Below, piece by piece: positions 1-7,142 of a DNA stretch of 28,544 nucleotides. Below the pieces are notes generated by a model, which was not told the origin of the DNA, made no database searches, and saw only the letters and a program-made list of their open reading frames with translations. The DNA is from a virus. Each line of letters begins with the position of its first letter. Position 1 is the first letter of the stretch. The stretch is taken from the IMG/VR virus record IMGVR_UViG_3300047510_000889, positions 1 through 28,544 of that record; one strand, given 5' to 3'. Made by a program: the position numbers and the translations under genes.

Positions 1-244
1 CAATGTCCTCTTTAAGTTCCGGGCAAGACCCATAGTAATCCTTCCAATTTGATTCTGATTTTACTTTCCTTTTTTTACCTTTAGGAGTTCTAAACTGCCA
101 GAAATACTTCCTGCCAATATATCTCCTGCTATTAAGATTATTCTGGATAAGATAAACAAAACCAAAAAAATCTTGTATATCGTCCGAGTTAAAAGGAACT
201 CCATTATAGACCCAAGGGTTCTCATAGTCAATATCTATACTCAT
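1..244 (-). CDS. GIY-YIG family endonuclease, 3' end cut off by the window edge
   Basis: The first 81 codons are visible, starting at the ATG at 244-242; the rest lies beyond base 1. The translation has the hallmark GIY-YIG pair in variant form: FVYLI at about residues 29-33 and RYIGRKYF at about residues 42-49, followed by a lysine-rich stretch and SNWKDYYGS. This spacing matches the small phage-encoded GIY-YIG nucleases of T4-like phages, which cut DNA and sometimes act as homing enzymes. The start lies inside the end of the upstream 53-aa gene (17-base overlap), so the two are probably translated together. No strong ribosome binding site is visible. Whether it is an active homing enzyme or a resident nuclease cannot be told without the C-terminus. 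Confidence 0.8.
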   Translation of the reverse strand, partial: MSIDIDYENPWVYNGVPFNSDDIQDFFGFVYLIQNNLNSRRYIGRKYFWQFRTPKGKKRKVKSESNWKDYYGSCPELKEDI

Positions 245-389
245 CAATCACATCAAGGACTTCGTTAAGGTATTTATGGGCAAGTCCTTTCATATCCATC
301 TCTGGACGAATATGCTCTTTATGAAGCCTATCCTTAAGTTTTAGGATACGAACTTTAAGTTCTTCTTTATTAAGTTGATTTTTAGGCAT
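228..389 (-). CDS. conserved small hypothetical protein (53 aa)
   Basis: A 53-residue charged helical protein, MPKNQLNKEELKVRIL at the N-terminus and DEYRY at the end, rich in K and E, with no membrane segment or catalytic motif. Similar short proteins beginning MPK-x-QLNKEELK are, from memory, common in T4-like cyanophages, which is the main reason for calling it a gene. Its function is unknown. It overlaps the GIY-YIG gene by 17 bases. The start codon sits immediately after the U-tract of a strong terminator hairpin (396-415), so it has no free Shine-Dalgarno sequence at normal spacing. It may depend on read-through or on a start further in (ATG codons in MDMKG). Confidence 0.6.
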   Translation of the reverse strand: MPKNQLNKEELKVRILKLKDRLHKEHIRPEMDMKGLAHKYLNEVLDVIDEYRY

Positions 390-415
390 AAAAAAAGAGG
401 AGCAAGAACTCCTCT
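390..415 (-). terminator. rho-independent terminator after nrdB and the 49-aa gene
   Basis: A 7-bp perfect stem (AGAGGAG at 396-402 with CTCCTCT at 409-415) with a 6-base loop is followed on the minus strand by six or seven T. It ends the primase-nrdA-nrdB transcript 12 bases after the stop codon of the 49-aa gene. The T-tract touches the ATG of the next gene at 389. Confidence 0.8.
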
Positions 416-427
416 ATGTATATTGCA

Positions 428-577
428 TTAGTCAGTTGCATCTAACCAAATTTTACAATAATCAAGATTTCCAAACAAAAAATCATCATGTTCTGCAGCT
501 TCTTTATATGCGTTTAGAATTTCCTGCTCACACCATTCATCATAGTTTGAATCCTGAGAAAGTATTTTTGGTAACAT
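428..577 (-). CDS. small hypothetical protein (49 aa) overlapping the 3' end of nrdB
   Basis: Reading MLPKILSQDSNYDEWC at the N-terminus and KIWLDATD at the end, this frame starts inside nrdB, out of frame with it, and ends just before the terminator at 415. Its ATG (577-575) has a good Shine-Dalgarno sequence, GGAGG at 589-593, 11 bases upstream and inside nrdB. The protein is acidic and probably helical (EILNAYKEAAEHDDFLF), without recognisable domains. It shares the nrdB transcript and is probably translated independently of it. Function unknown. The good ribosome site and the otherwise empty 125 bases before the terminator favour a real gene. Confidence 0.6.
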   Translation of the reverse strand: MLPKILSQDSNYDEWCEQEILNAYKEAAEHDDFLFGNLDYCKIWLDATD

Positions 578-1730
578 CTTGTTTGATTCCTCCGACTACG
601 TAGGACTCAACTTCCGTTTCTTGTGGAGCAACCTGAAGTCCCTTAGAGGAAATCCAATGCTGGGTCCAAGGAAGTGGATTATTATTTGCCGAAATATCAT
701 ACTGAGGTTTAAGACCTATTGCCTTAAGTCTACGATTTGCAATCCATTCAACATATTGCTGAAGAAGTTTATCATTAAGACCAATCATGCTTCCATCTTT
801 GAACAGATAATCTGCCCATTTCTTTTCTTCATTTACAGCACGATCAAACATCTTATATGTCCACTCCTCCTCTTCTTTCATAATCTTCTGCATTTCAGGA
901 TCATCGCCATCCCTCCACTTGTTCAGAATGTTCTGAGTAAGTGCTAGGTGTTGGTTTTCGTCCCTTGCGATGAGACTAATGATTTTAGCGGATCCTTCCA
1001 TAAGCTTAAGTTCACCAAAAGCGAAAGAACAAGCAAAACTAACGTAAAAGCGAATACCTTCAAGAATATTAACGTTTGCGACTGCTCTATACAGTTTTCG
1101 TTTGACATCATTGAGTGTTTCCTTTGCGTTTGTGACTCCTTCAAGTCTATACATCCAATCATTAGATGTACCATAACTTTGTGCAGAATTAATAAAGTCA
1201 TCATAAGACTCTGTAACGCTCTTAGCACGTTCCAGAATACGCTCATCACCAATAATAGTGTCAAACACTTCAGATGGATCTGAATAAATGTTTTTGATAA
1301 TATAAGTGTAAGAACGGCTATGGATCATTTCCATAAATCCCCATACTTCCATACATGCTTCCAATTCAGGAAGGGAGCAATATGGGATAAATGCCATTCC
1401 AGGACCACGACCCTGAACTGAATCAAGCATGATCTGATACTTCAAATTAGAAGTATAGATATGCTTCTGTTCAGGGCGAAGGGTATGATAATCCCCACGA
1501 TCCTTCTGGAGAGACACCTCTTCGGGTCTCCAGAAGTAACCAAGTTGTTGTGTCGTTAGTTTATCGAAGATTGGATATTTGTATGAATCGTATCTTTGAA
1601 CTCCTAGAGGTTGTCCAAAAAACATAGGTTGTTTTTTGGTATCAACTTTATCTGTATTAAATACGGTCATTCCTTTAATAGTTGTTTGTGGTTCTTCTAC
1701 GGAAGAAATTTTAAACTGCACAGGATTCAC
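540..1730 (-). CDS. nrdB: ribonucleotide reductase class Ia, small (beta) subunit
   Basis: NrdB carries the di-iron/tyrosyl radical that NrdA needs to reduce ribonucleotides to deoxyribonucleotides in the infected cell. The ferritin-like core is complete: WRPEEV followed by a DRGDY segment, then EMIHSRSYTYIIKNI, which holds the E and H iron ligands and the radical tyrosine, then LEGIRFYVSFACSFAF, and ARDENQHLAL with the E-x-x-H ligands. The C-terminus, FSGFKL, resembles the short tail by which NrdB docks on NrdA (E. coli ends NFQL). The GTG start at 1730 has AGGAGG six bases upstream, inside nrdA, giving a 20-base overlap and likely translational coupling. An alternative ATG at 1670 (MTVFNTDK) fits the usual family N-terminus but has a poorly spaced ribosome site. 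Length is normal for phage NrdB. Confidence 0.96.
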   Translation of the reverse strand: MNPVQFKISSVEEPQTTIKGMTVFNTDKVDTKKQPMFFGQPLGVQRYDSYKYPIFDKLTTQQLGYFWRPEEVSLQKDRGDYHTLRPEQKHIYTSNLKYQIMLDSVQGRGPGMAFIPYCSLPELEACMEVWGFMEMIHSRSYTYIIKNIYSDPSEVFDTIIGDERILERAKSVTESYDDFINSAQSYGTSNDWMYRLEGVTNAKETLNDVKRKLYRAVANVNILEGIRFYVSFACSFAFGELKLMEGSAKIISLIARDENQHLALTQNILNKWRDGDDPEMQKIMKEEEEWTYKMFDRAVNEEKKWADYLFKDGSMIGLNDKLLQQYVEWIANRRLKAIGLKPQYDISANNNPLPWTQHWISSKGLQVAPQETEVESYVVGGIKQDVTKNTFSGFKL

Positions 1731-4008
1731 ACTCCCCCTCCTCTACTGAACTTAACTCACTTAGCAAATCTTGAAGATTGGGTTTCTCTTCCACTACCTC
1801 ATCAGTCTTAATATCATAAGTATTCTGATAGTAGGACGTTTTCCATCCCATCTTGTATGTAGTTAAGAAATCATTTGCCATTACAGAAACTGGGACTTCA
1901 TTGTCAGGGTAATTTTCAGGATTATAAGACCAATTTCCAGAAATCGCTTGATCAAAAAACTTCTGCATCATAGCAACAATATTAATATAACCACGATTGG
2001 ACTCCATATCCCAAAGAAGCGTATAATTGTTCTTAAGAGATTGATATTGAGGGACAATCTGCTTGAGAGGTCCTTTCTTGGATTTCTTAATGGACAAGTA
2101 TCCCCTAGGCGGTTCAATTCCATTTGTTGCATTTGACACAACGGAACTGCTCTCCGAAGGCATTTGTGCGGACAGTGTTGAGTGCCTGAGACCGTGAGCC
2201 AAGATCGATGCTCTAAGATTTTCCCAATCATGCTGAAGTTTAATGGATGAGATTTCGTCTACTTCTTTTTTGTATGTATCAATAGGAAGAATGCCATCAG
2301 CATACTTAGTGCGACCAAAGTATTCACAATATCCCTTTTCTTTAGCAAGTTGGTTAGATGCCTTCAGAAGATAGTATTGGAAAGACTCAGAAAGACCATG
2401 AACAGCGTCCCATGCTTCTTGGGAATCATAGTTGAACCCAAGTTTTGCCAAATAGTGAGCAAGACCAATAAACCCTACTCCAAGAGAACGACGTGCCTTC
2501 GTGGCGATTTCTGCCGCCAATACGGGATACTTTTGATAGTCGATGAGTTCTTCCAATCCACGAACAGAAAGTTCACAAAGTTCCTCAAGTTCTTCATCAG
2601 ACTTTACTTTACCGACATTAATAGCAGAAAGAATGCAGAGAGCAATCTCTCCTATATTGTCATCAATATGTTGAATAGGATCTGTTGGAAGTGTGATCTC
2701 CTGACAAAGATTACTCATATTCACCTTATCCTTAAAGGAAGAGTGAGAATTACAATGGTCAATATTCATTAAGTAGATACGACCAGTTTCCGCACGTTCT
2801 TTAAGGAGGTTGAGAATAAGTTCTTGCGCTTTAACAGTTTTTTTCTTAATGGTCGGATCTTTCTCATATGAAACGTATAGTTCATCAAAACCAGAGAGTC
2901 CAAAGATATCATAAAGTCCAGGTACATCATGTGGGGAGAAAAGCGAGATCTCACCATCCTGAATGAACCTCTCATAAAAGAGTTTACTGATCTGAATGCT
3001 GTAGTCAAGTTTTCTAACACGGTTGTCCTCAGTACCTTTATTATTTTTAAGAACCAAAATATCTTCTATTTCTTGGTGCCAGATTGGGAAGTGGACTGTC
3101 GCGGATCCACCTCGTATGCCATTTTGCGTGCAACATCTGACAGTCGCTTCAAACTTTTTGAGAAACGGTACAACACCAGTGTGTTGAACTTCTCCACCTC
3201 TGATTTTGCTGTTGATGCCACGGATGCGACCTGCGTTGATACCGATACCCGCCCTTTGTGCGACATATCTGCCAATAGCCATATCACTGCTAAAGATAGA
3301 ATCGAGGGTGTCATCAACATCAACAAGAACACAACTAGCAAATTGTCGAAGTGGTGTCCGCACTCCTGCCATGATTGGGGTTGGGATGTTGATTTTGTGT
3401 TTGGAGATTGCGTCATAATACCTCTTAACATATGACATTCTGGTTTCTTTAGGATACTCTGCAAAGATGGTCAGAGCAATCATCATGTACATAAATTGTG
3501 GAGTCTCATAAACACCTCCAGAACTTCTGTCCTGAACAAGATACTTATCAACTACCTGGCGTAAACCCGCATAAGTGAAAAGATAGTCGCGGTCATGGTC
3601 AATATAAGAATTAGCGCGTTCAATCTCTTCCTTGGAGTATTTGTTAAAGATATCATTATCATACACCTCTTGATTAACACAATTATAAATGTGATGCTCA
3701 AGATCTGGAAGTTCTTTCATTTTCCCATACAGTTGCTTACGAACTGCAAAAAGAAGAAGACGGGCGGCAACAAATTGATAATTTGGGTGATCCAAATTAA
3801 TCAAATCAGAAGCAGAACGAATAAGAATTTCTTGAATTTCTGCTGTAGTAATTCCATCATAAAACTGAATACCAGAAGTCATCTCAACTTGACTAGCAGA
3901 GACTCCTGCAAGACCCCTACATGCCTCTTCAACCATCAAATGCATTTTGTCTAAGTCAAGAGACTCAATTCGACCATCGCGCTTTTTAACTTTTGTTCCG
4001 TTGCTCAT
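1711..4008 (-). CDS. nrdA: ribonucleotide reductase class Ia, large (alpha) subunit
   Basis: The catalytic subunit that reduces ribonucleoside diphosphates. It is full length (765 aa). An ATP-cone-like N-terminus (VKKRDGRIESLDLDKM, residues 7-22, onward to about 90) suggests allosteric control. The active-site set is intact: SCVLVDVDD with the first redox cysteine, NLCQEITLPT with the Asn-Cys-Glu radical site, ALCILSAINV with the second redox cysteine, TSYYQN with the tyrosine pair of the radical path, and a C-terminal CESC that re-reduces the active site. Its ATG overlaps the stop of the primase gene (ATGA at 4008-4005), and nrdB follows with a 20-base overlap. Marine picocyanobacterial hosts generally use a B12-dependent class II reductase, so the phage brings a different class. 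Confidence 0.97.
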   Translation of the reverse strand: MSNGTKVKKRDGRIESLDLDKMHLMVEEACRGLAGVSASQVEMTSGIQFYDGITTAEIQEILIRSASDLINLDHPNYQFVAARLLLFAVRKQLYGKMKELPDLEHHIYNCVNQEVYDNDIFNKYSKEEIERANSYIDHDRDYLFTYAGLRQVVDKYLVQDRSSGGVYETPQFMYMMIALTIFAEYPKETRMSYVKRYYDAISKHKINIPTPIMAGVRTPLRQFASCVLVDVDDTLDSIFSSDMAIGRYVAQRAGIGINAGRIRGINSKIRGGEVQHTGVVPFLKKFEATVRCCTQNGIRGGSATVHFPIWHQEIEDILVLKNNKGTEDNRVRKLDYSIQISKLFYERFIQDGEISLFSPHDVPGLYDIFGLSGFDELYVSYEKDPTIKKKTVKAQELILNLLKERAETGRIYLMNIDHCNSHSSFKDKVNMSNLCQEITLPTDPIQHIDDNIGEIALCILSAINVGKVKSDEELEELCELSVRGLEELIDYQKYPVLAAEIATKARRSLGVGFIGLAHYLAKLGFNYDSQEAWDAVHGLSESFQYYLLKASNQLAKEKGYCEYFGRTKYADGILPIDTYKKEVDEISSIKLQHDWENLRASILAHGLRHSTLSAQMPSESSSVVSNATNGIEPPRGYLSIKKSKKGPLKQIVPQYQSLKNNYTLLWDMESNRGYINIVAMMQKFFDQAISGNWSYNPENYPDNEVPVSVMANDFLTTYKMGWKTSYYQNTYDIKTDEVVEEKPNLQDLLSELSSVEEGECESCAV
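1737..1742 (-). promoter_or_regulatory. Shine-Dalgarno AGGAGG deciding the nrdB GTG start
   Basis: A perfect AGGAGG lies six bases before the GTG at 1730, within the last codons of nrdA that encode the EEGE stretch. It is the best argument for the upstream GTG over the ATG at 1670. Confidence 0.6.
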
Positions 4009-4979
4009 ATTTTTTTCCAGGTATTAAACTTAAGTTTTGCTTCTAATCCAGAGTAAGTATTTAATTCTATCACATTCTGAACATCAAGTCCAGATAAAAC
4101 CATATCATTAATATCCTTTTGATGAATATTAGTATTCCATATTACAACCTTTTCACCATTATCGACGCATTTTGAGATTCTTGATACGATGTCTCTATTA
4201 CGTGGTTCGTTGTCATATATCCAAACCCGATTGCTAATACCCCACTTATCAAGATCACCATCAGCTCCACACATAGCAATCGAGTTGGTGATAAATGTCG
4301 AATCAAAAGGTCCTTCTGTAATGTAGACAGTTTTGCTTTTTTCAATTTCATCGAGACCATATATTTTTGGTGCATTTTCATCTAGCATTATTGTAATGTA
4401 TTTTATACTGCTCGATCCAAGTGTTCTACCCTGAAATCCAACCAGTTCTTGATTATAGTATAGAGGAATTATAATTCTTTCCTCTTCATATTTCAAACTC
4501 TGCCTATCAAATGTTTCTATTTTAGAATTAGTCCACTCCTTAAATTTGTCGGTGTAATAGAATTTATAAGGGTTTAATTTTCTATTTTCAAGATATTCTT
4601 TTGCCTTTTCATTTTCTACTGCTTTAGGTAAATCTAAAGTTGTTTTAAATTTAGGTTTATCAAATTTGAAAACTGGTTCCTCTGCTTGAAAATTTCTACC
4701 AGTATTTCCTTCTTTAAATTTTTCAAAAATGTATTGCCTATGTAACTCTACATCAACTTGTTTTAAGAAATTATTGAAAGAAATATTAAGACCACAATTA
4801 TGGCATTTGAAATTTGAATTATTTTTAACTTGATAAAAATATCCCCTAGCTCTATTTTTATTCTTCTGAGAATCTCCACATATTGGACAACGAAAATTAT
4901 AAAGATTATTTTTAACTTTCTTGAACTTCTGAAGACGTGGAGAAAGAATACTAATGAACTTAGTATCTACAAAATCCAT
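4005..4979 (-). CDS. 61: DNA primase, T4 gp61-like
   Basis: Gp61 lays RNA primers for lagging-strand synthesis together with the gp41 helicase. The 324-aa protein is close to T4 gp61 in length. Near the N-terminus is a zinc-binding domain made of CPICGDS and, about 20 residues on, CHNCGLNI. The centre contains a TOPRIM core: YITEGPFDSTF, with the conserved glutamate, then an acidic WIYDNEPRNRD stretch. I start it at the ATG at 4979 (MDFVDTKF); a TTG six bases earlier is possible but less likely. It is the first gene of the primase-nrdA-nrdB group and is far from gp41 (13758-15134), as is common in cyanophages. No clear promoter is visible directly upstream. Confidence 0.92.
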   Translation of the reverse strand: MDFVDTKFISILSPRLQKFKKVKNNLYNFRCPICGDSQKNKNRARGYFYQVKNNSNFKCHNCGLNISFNNFLKQVDVELHRQYIFEKFKEGNTGRNFQAEEPVFKFDKPKFKTTLDLPKAVENEKAKEYLENRKLNPYKFYYTDKFKEWTNSKIETFDRQSLKYEEERIIIPLYYNQELVGFQGRTLGSSSIKYITIMLDENAPKIYGLDEIEKSKTVYITEGPFDSTFITNSIAMCGADGDLDKWGISNRVWIYDNEPRNRDIVSRISKCVDNGEKVVIWNTNIHQKDINDMVLSGLDVQNVIELNTYSGLEAKLKFNTWKKI

Positions 4980-5022
4980 AACCAAAATTTAACGTAGTAG
5001 TATTCTAGAACGAATTAGCAGA

Positions 5023-5184
5023 TCAGTCAAGGTTCTTTTTACAGTAAAACGAAAGAATTCCAGTCCACTTTATGACTGAGTTAGTTAATTTTTGAAGACT
5101 ATAAAGTGTTAATTTTTTCTTCGTTTTCATTTGGCGTTTGGCCAATTCTTCCTGATATTTATCTAGACCTAAATGTTTTCTCAT
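5023..5184 (-). CDS. possible small hypothetical protein (53 aa)
   Basis: An open frame from the ATG at 5184 begins MRKHLGLDKYQEELAKRQ and continues with a lysine-rich middle and a moderately hydrophobic segment (VIKWTGILSFYC) near the end. It overlaps the last 26 bases of the upstream coiled-coil gene in another frame and fills an otherwise empty 135-base gap before the primase gene. No good Shine-Dalgarno sequence precedes the ATG, and no known domain is seen, so the call is tentative. Translational coupling to the upstream gene is the likeliest way it would be expressed. Confidence 0.45.
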   Translation of the reverse strand: MRKHLGLDKYQEELAKRQMKTKKKLTLYSLQKLTNSVIKWTGILSFYCKKNLD

Positions 5185-5584
5185 TGTGCATTTGCATTTC
5201 AGATGGTGTCCACCATCCTGAAGCAAGAGTAGAAAATGCGGTAGTAAGAACTGCCAGAAGAACCCCACATCCAACAGTCATCCACTTTATTTTCCCTATC
5301 TCTTGAACATCCTCTTCTATCTTATCAATTCTTTCAGATACTGCTTCGTGCTGATCTTTATTCTCAAGTTTTAACTCTTCAACTAACCTTCCAATATAGT
5401 CATCTGCTTTGTGGCACTGCTCAATCCTTTCCTCATGAACTGCCAGCATTTTACTAATATTTTGATTGGTCTTACTTACTAGCTGAATGGCTTCGTCTAT
5501 TCTTTTAAGCATTAATTCGTATGCAGATAAGCGTTCCTCAAGAACAGCAATCTTAGTATCTGCCGAAGCGTTTGGATTAAACAT
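5159..5584 (-). CDS. coiled-coil protein with one C-terminal membrane segment
   Basis: The 141-aa protein has three parts: a short polar N-terminus (MFNPNASADTKIAVLEERL), a long heptad-rich helix from about residue 12 to 98 that should form a coiled coil, and a membrane segment at about residues 100-122 (MTVGCGVLLAVLTTAFSTLA) ahead of GWWTPSEMQ. Similar proteins starting MFNPNA are, from memory, widespread in T4-like cyanophages without a known function. A late promoter motif lies 72 bases upstream, so it is probably made late. The layout (cytoplasmic coiled coil, membrane anchor, very short tail) would suit a membrane-associated assembly or lysis accessory role, but nothing in the sequence proves it. 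Confidence 0.85.
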   Translation of the reverse strand: MFNPNASADTKIAVLEERLSAYELMLKRIDEAIQLVSKTNQNISKMLAVHEERIEQCHKADDYIGRLVEELKLENKDQHEAVSERIDKIEEDVQEIGKIKWMTVGCGVLLAVLTTAFSTLASGWWTPSEMQMHNEKTFRSR

Positions 5585-5655
5585 GGTTCTAGTTATCTGG
5601 AAAGACCACCCATTCTCTTATCAGAAAAACTAATTGTTTAGATCAAACTTATAAG

Positions 5656-5663
5656 TATTTATA
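5656..5663 (-). promoter_or_regulatory. T4-type late promoter TATAAATA
   Basis: An exact match to the T4 late promoter core, read on the minus strand, just after the stop codon of the 79-aa gene and 72 bases before the ATG at 5584. In T4 this core is read by RNA polymerase carrying gp55 and gp33, with the sliding clamp as activator. Confidence 0.65.
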
Positions 5664-5665
5664 AT

Positions 5666-5905
5666 TTAGGACTTCTTATCTAAGTTTTTAACCCATTTTT
5701 TATAATTATTTGGAACCGTCCTATAATCAACTTTCTTTCTTCTCACAAATCTCATAACAGGATCAAGACCAGCAACTGGTCCTTTTGGATCTGCCCTGCT
5801 AGTAAATCCACCGTCCCCAACTTTATTCACAGGAACTGATGCAGTCACCATTCCTTCCTCATTTAGTTTTCTAAAACAACTAATGACCTTATCAATCTTT
5901 TCCAT
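5666..5905 (-). CDS. conserved hypothetical protein (79 aa)
   Basis: A small basic protein with a helical start (MEKIDKVISCFRKLNEEGMV), a glycine-rich middle (VGDGGFTSRADPKGPVAG) and a lysine/arginine-rich tail. No membrane segment or catalytic motif is visible. It overlaps the upstream 130-aa gene by 14 bases and belongs to the same late transcript that starts at 6861. The glycine-rich VGDGG/AG pattern recalls small proteins near virion genes in related phages, but I cannot name a function. Confidence 0.75.
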   Translation of the reverse strand: MEKIDKVISCFRKLNEEGMVTASVPVNKVGDGGFTSRADPKGPVAGLDPVMRFVRRKKVDYRTVPNNYKKWVKNLDKKS

Positions 5906-6284
5906 TTTTATTATAAATTTTCTGAAGTTGGGATAAACAATCTAAATTAATCTCAATTTCATGTATATAACATTTAGGAAATTCAGGAAGCTTATTTAAA
6001 AACATAATAAAAGTTTTCATAGGAGACCATAGATCTTTTTCAATCTTATAAAATAACATAGGAGTTGTGGCATCACCAAATATATTGTAAAGAACAATAA
6101 AATGATTAATTAAAAGGTGTGCCCGCAACTCTCCCGTTTTTTGATATCTTTTCAGAAGTCTTTTGATATACTTAAAATGATTTAAGTCCTTATCAAAATC
6201 TTCCTTAGTTACTGCCTGAGGATTTTCATAGTTTTTAATAGCAAACAAGAGGAAATTCTCCTCATTCAGTTCATTAAATATCAT
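5892..6284 (-). CDS. conserved hypothetical protein (130 aa), late operon
   Basis: The protein begins MIFNELNEENFLLFAIKNY and is predicted to be almost entirely helical, with aromatic and charged residues typical of a compact soluble fold. Proteins beginning MIFNELNE followed by a RYxKTGELR-like segment are familiar from marine T4-like phages as an uncharacterised family (I think DUF7207, unverified). It follows the 178-aa structural gene by only six bases and overlaps the next gene by 14, so all three are probably made from the late promoter at 6861. Function unknown; a virion assembly role is an inference from that context. Confidence 0.82.
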   Translation of the reverse strand: MIFNELNEENFLLFAIKNYENPQAVTKEDFDKDLNHFKYIKRLLKRYQKTGELRAHLLINHFIVLYNIFGDATTPMLFYKIEKDLWSPMKTFIMFLNKLPEFPKCYIHEIEINLDCLSQLQKIYNKNGKD

Positions 6285-6290
6285 TTATAA

Positions 6291-6827
6291 TCAAGCAACG
6301 CTAATTGTTGTAACTATACCAACTCCACCTACTCCCTTTACTTCCCCACTAACAAATACTTTATCTGATGTTGCACCACCAATAGCATCAACAATTGTTC
6401 CAGCGATAGATCCAGGACGTATTGACAGAACTTGAGTTGTATTTGGAACTGTAAATGTAAATGCAACTTGCTGAACAGCAGTTTGAGTAACCGCAGTTCC
6501 AACAATTGTTCCAGTAGTTGTTCCAGCAACTCCAATAGTAGCACCACCGGAAACAGTTACCTTCTCATTATAATTGACAACAACGGTTCCCGTAGCATTC
6601 TTTGCATAAGATGCTGCATTGAAGTATACACCAGCAATCGTAGCATTTCCAATCTTGGTGCTAAGACCACTAACGGTAACAAGAACTTCTTCATAACCAT
6701 TAGGGTGACGAAGAACCCATCCCCTTTCGTCAGCAAAACAGTTATTTAAATCATTTCCAGGATTATCGTTTGCTCTCAACCACTTTGGTCTGGATTCGTC
6801 AGTTGTGCTATTTCCCCAGAGTGCCAT
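6291..6827 (-). CDS. putative virion structural protein, beta-rich
   Basis: This 178-aa protein starts MALWGNSTTDESRPKWL, an opening I recognise from structural proteins of cyanophages. After about residue 45 it is dominated by valine, threonine, glycine and alanine with few charges, as expected for Ig-like beta-sandwich proteins that sit on virion surfaces. There is no signal peptide and no long hydrophobic helix. It has the best late promoter in the window (TATAAATA at 6861-6868, 34 bases before the ATG), fitting a protein needed in many copies. A decoration or neck/tail role is plausible; the exact position in the particle is not shown by the sequence. Confidence 0.75.
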   Translation of the reverse strand: MALWGNSTTDESRPKWLRANDNPGNDLNNCFADERGWVLRHPNGYEEVLVTVSGLSTKIGNATIAGVYFNAASYAKNATGTVVVNYNEKVTVSGGATIGVAGTTTGTIVGTAVTQTAVQQVAFTFTVPNTTQVLSIRPGSIAGTIVDAIGGATSDKVFVSGEVKGVGGVGIVTTISVA

Positions 6828-6860
6828 TCTAGTTACCTTTACTATAAATTTGCCTAAGAA

Positions 6861-6868
6861 TATTTATA
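6861..6868 (-). promoter_or_regulatory. T4-type late promoter TATAAATA for the 178-aa structural gene
   Basis: A perfect late-promoter core fused to the T-tract of the preceding terminator; the shared base is at 6868. It should drive the 178-, 130- and 79-aa genes. Confidence 0.8.
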
Positions 6869-6896
6869 AAAAATGGGGAGTCCAAAATCTCCCCAT
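6867..6896 (-). terminator. rho-independent terminator after the 61-aa membrane gene
   Basis: An 8-bp perfect stem (ATGGGGAG at 6873-6880 with CTCCCCAT at 6889-6896) and an 8-base loop, followed on the minus strand by a T-run that merges into the late promoter. Confidence 0.85.
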
Positions 6897-6920
6897 GATT
6901 TATTAAGTTATATGTATATA

Positions 6921-7106
6921 TCAGGGAGTTGGATCTTTTGCTCCACCTTCAACTGCCTTCTGGCGAATTTGTTGAAGAACAAATGATACTAAACCGTTTG
7001 CTTTGATTTTTGGATTTGCACCAAGAAATTCGGAAACAATTAAAAGAACGGTAAGAATTGCCGCCTGATTTGCATTATAAAAAGCAATAAGTGCTGCTAA
7101 AGACAT
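6921..7106 (-). CDS. small hydrophobic protein with one membrane helix (61 aa)
   Basis: Residues 2-29 (ALIAFYNANQAAILTVLLIV and flanks) are hydrophobic enough for one membrane helix and nearly free of charge. The tail from about residue 33 is basic and ends in KDPTP. The ATG has a strong ribosome site (GGAGG eight bases upstream). The gene stands alone between a late-promoter-like TCTAAATA (7135-7142) and its own terminator (6873-6896), so it is probably expressed late and on its own. Size and layout resemble small holin-like or virion membrane-active peptides, but no family was recognised with certainty, so this is only a suggestion. Confidence 0.75.
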   Translation of the reverse strand: MSLAALIAFYNANQAAILTVLLIVSEFLGANPKIKANGLVSFVLQQIRQKAVEGGAKDPTP

Positions 7107-7134
7107 AATGACCTCCGTGTGATTTATCCTATCT

Positions 7135-7142
7135 TATTTAGA
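7135..7142 (-). promoter_or_regulatory. late-promoter-like TCTAAATA for the 61-aa gene
   Basis: One base from the T4 consensus TATAAATA, placed directly after the stop codon of the 787-aa gene and 29 bases before the ATG at 7106. The same variant occurs at 12507 and 21948 at similar distances from a start codon. Confidence 0.5.
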
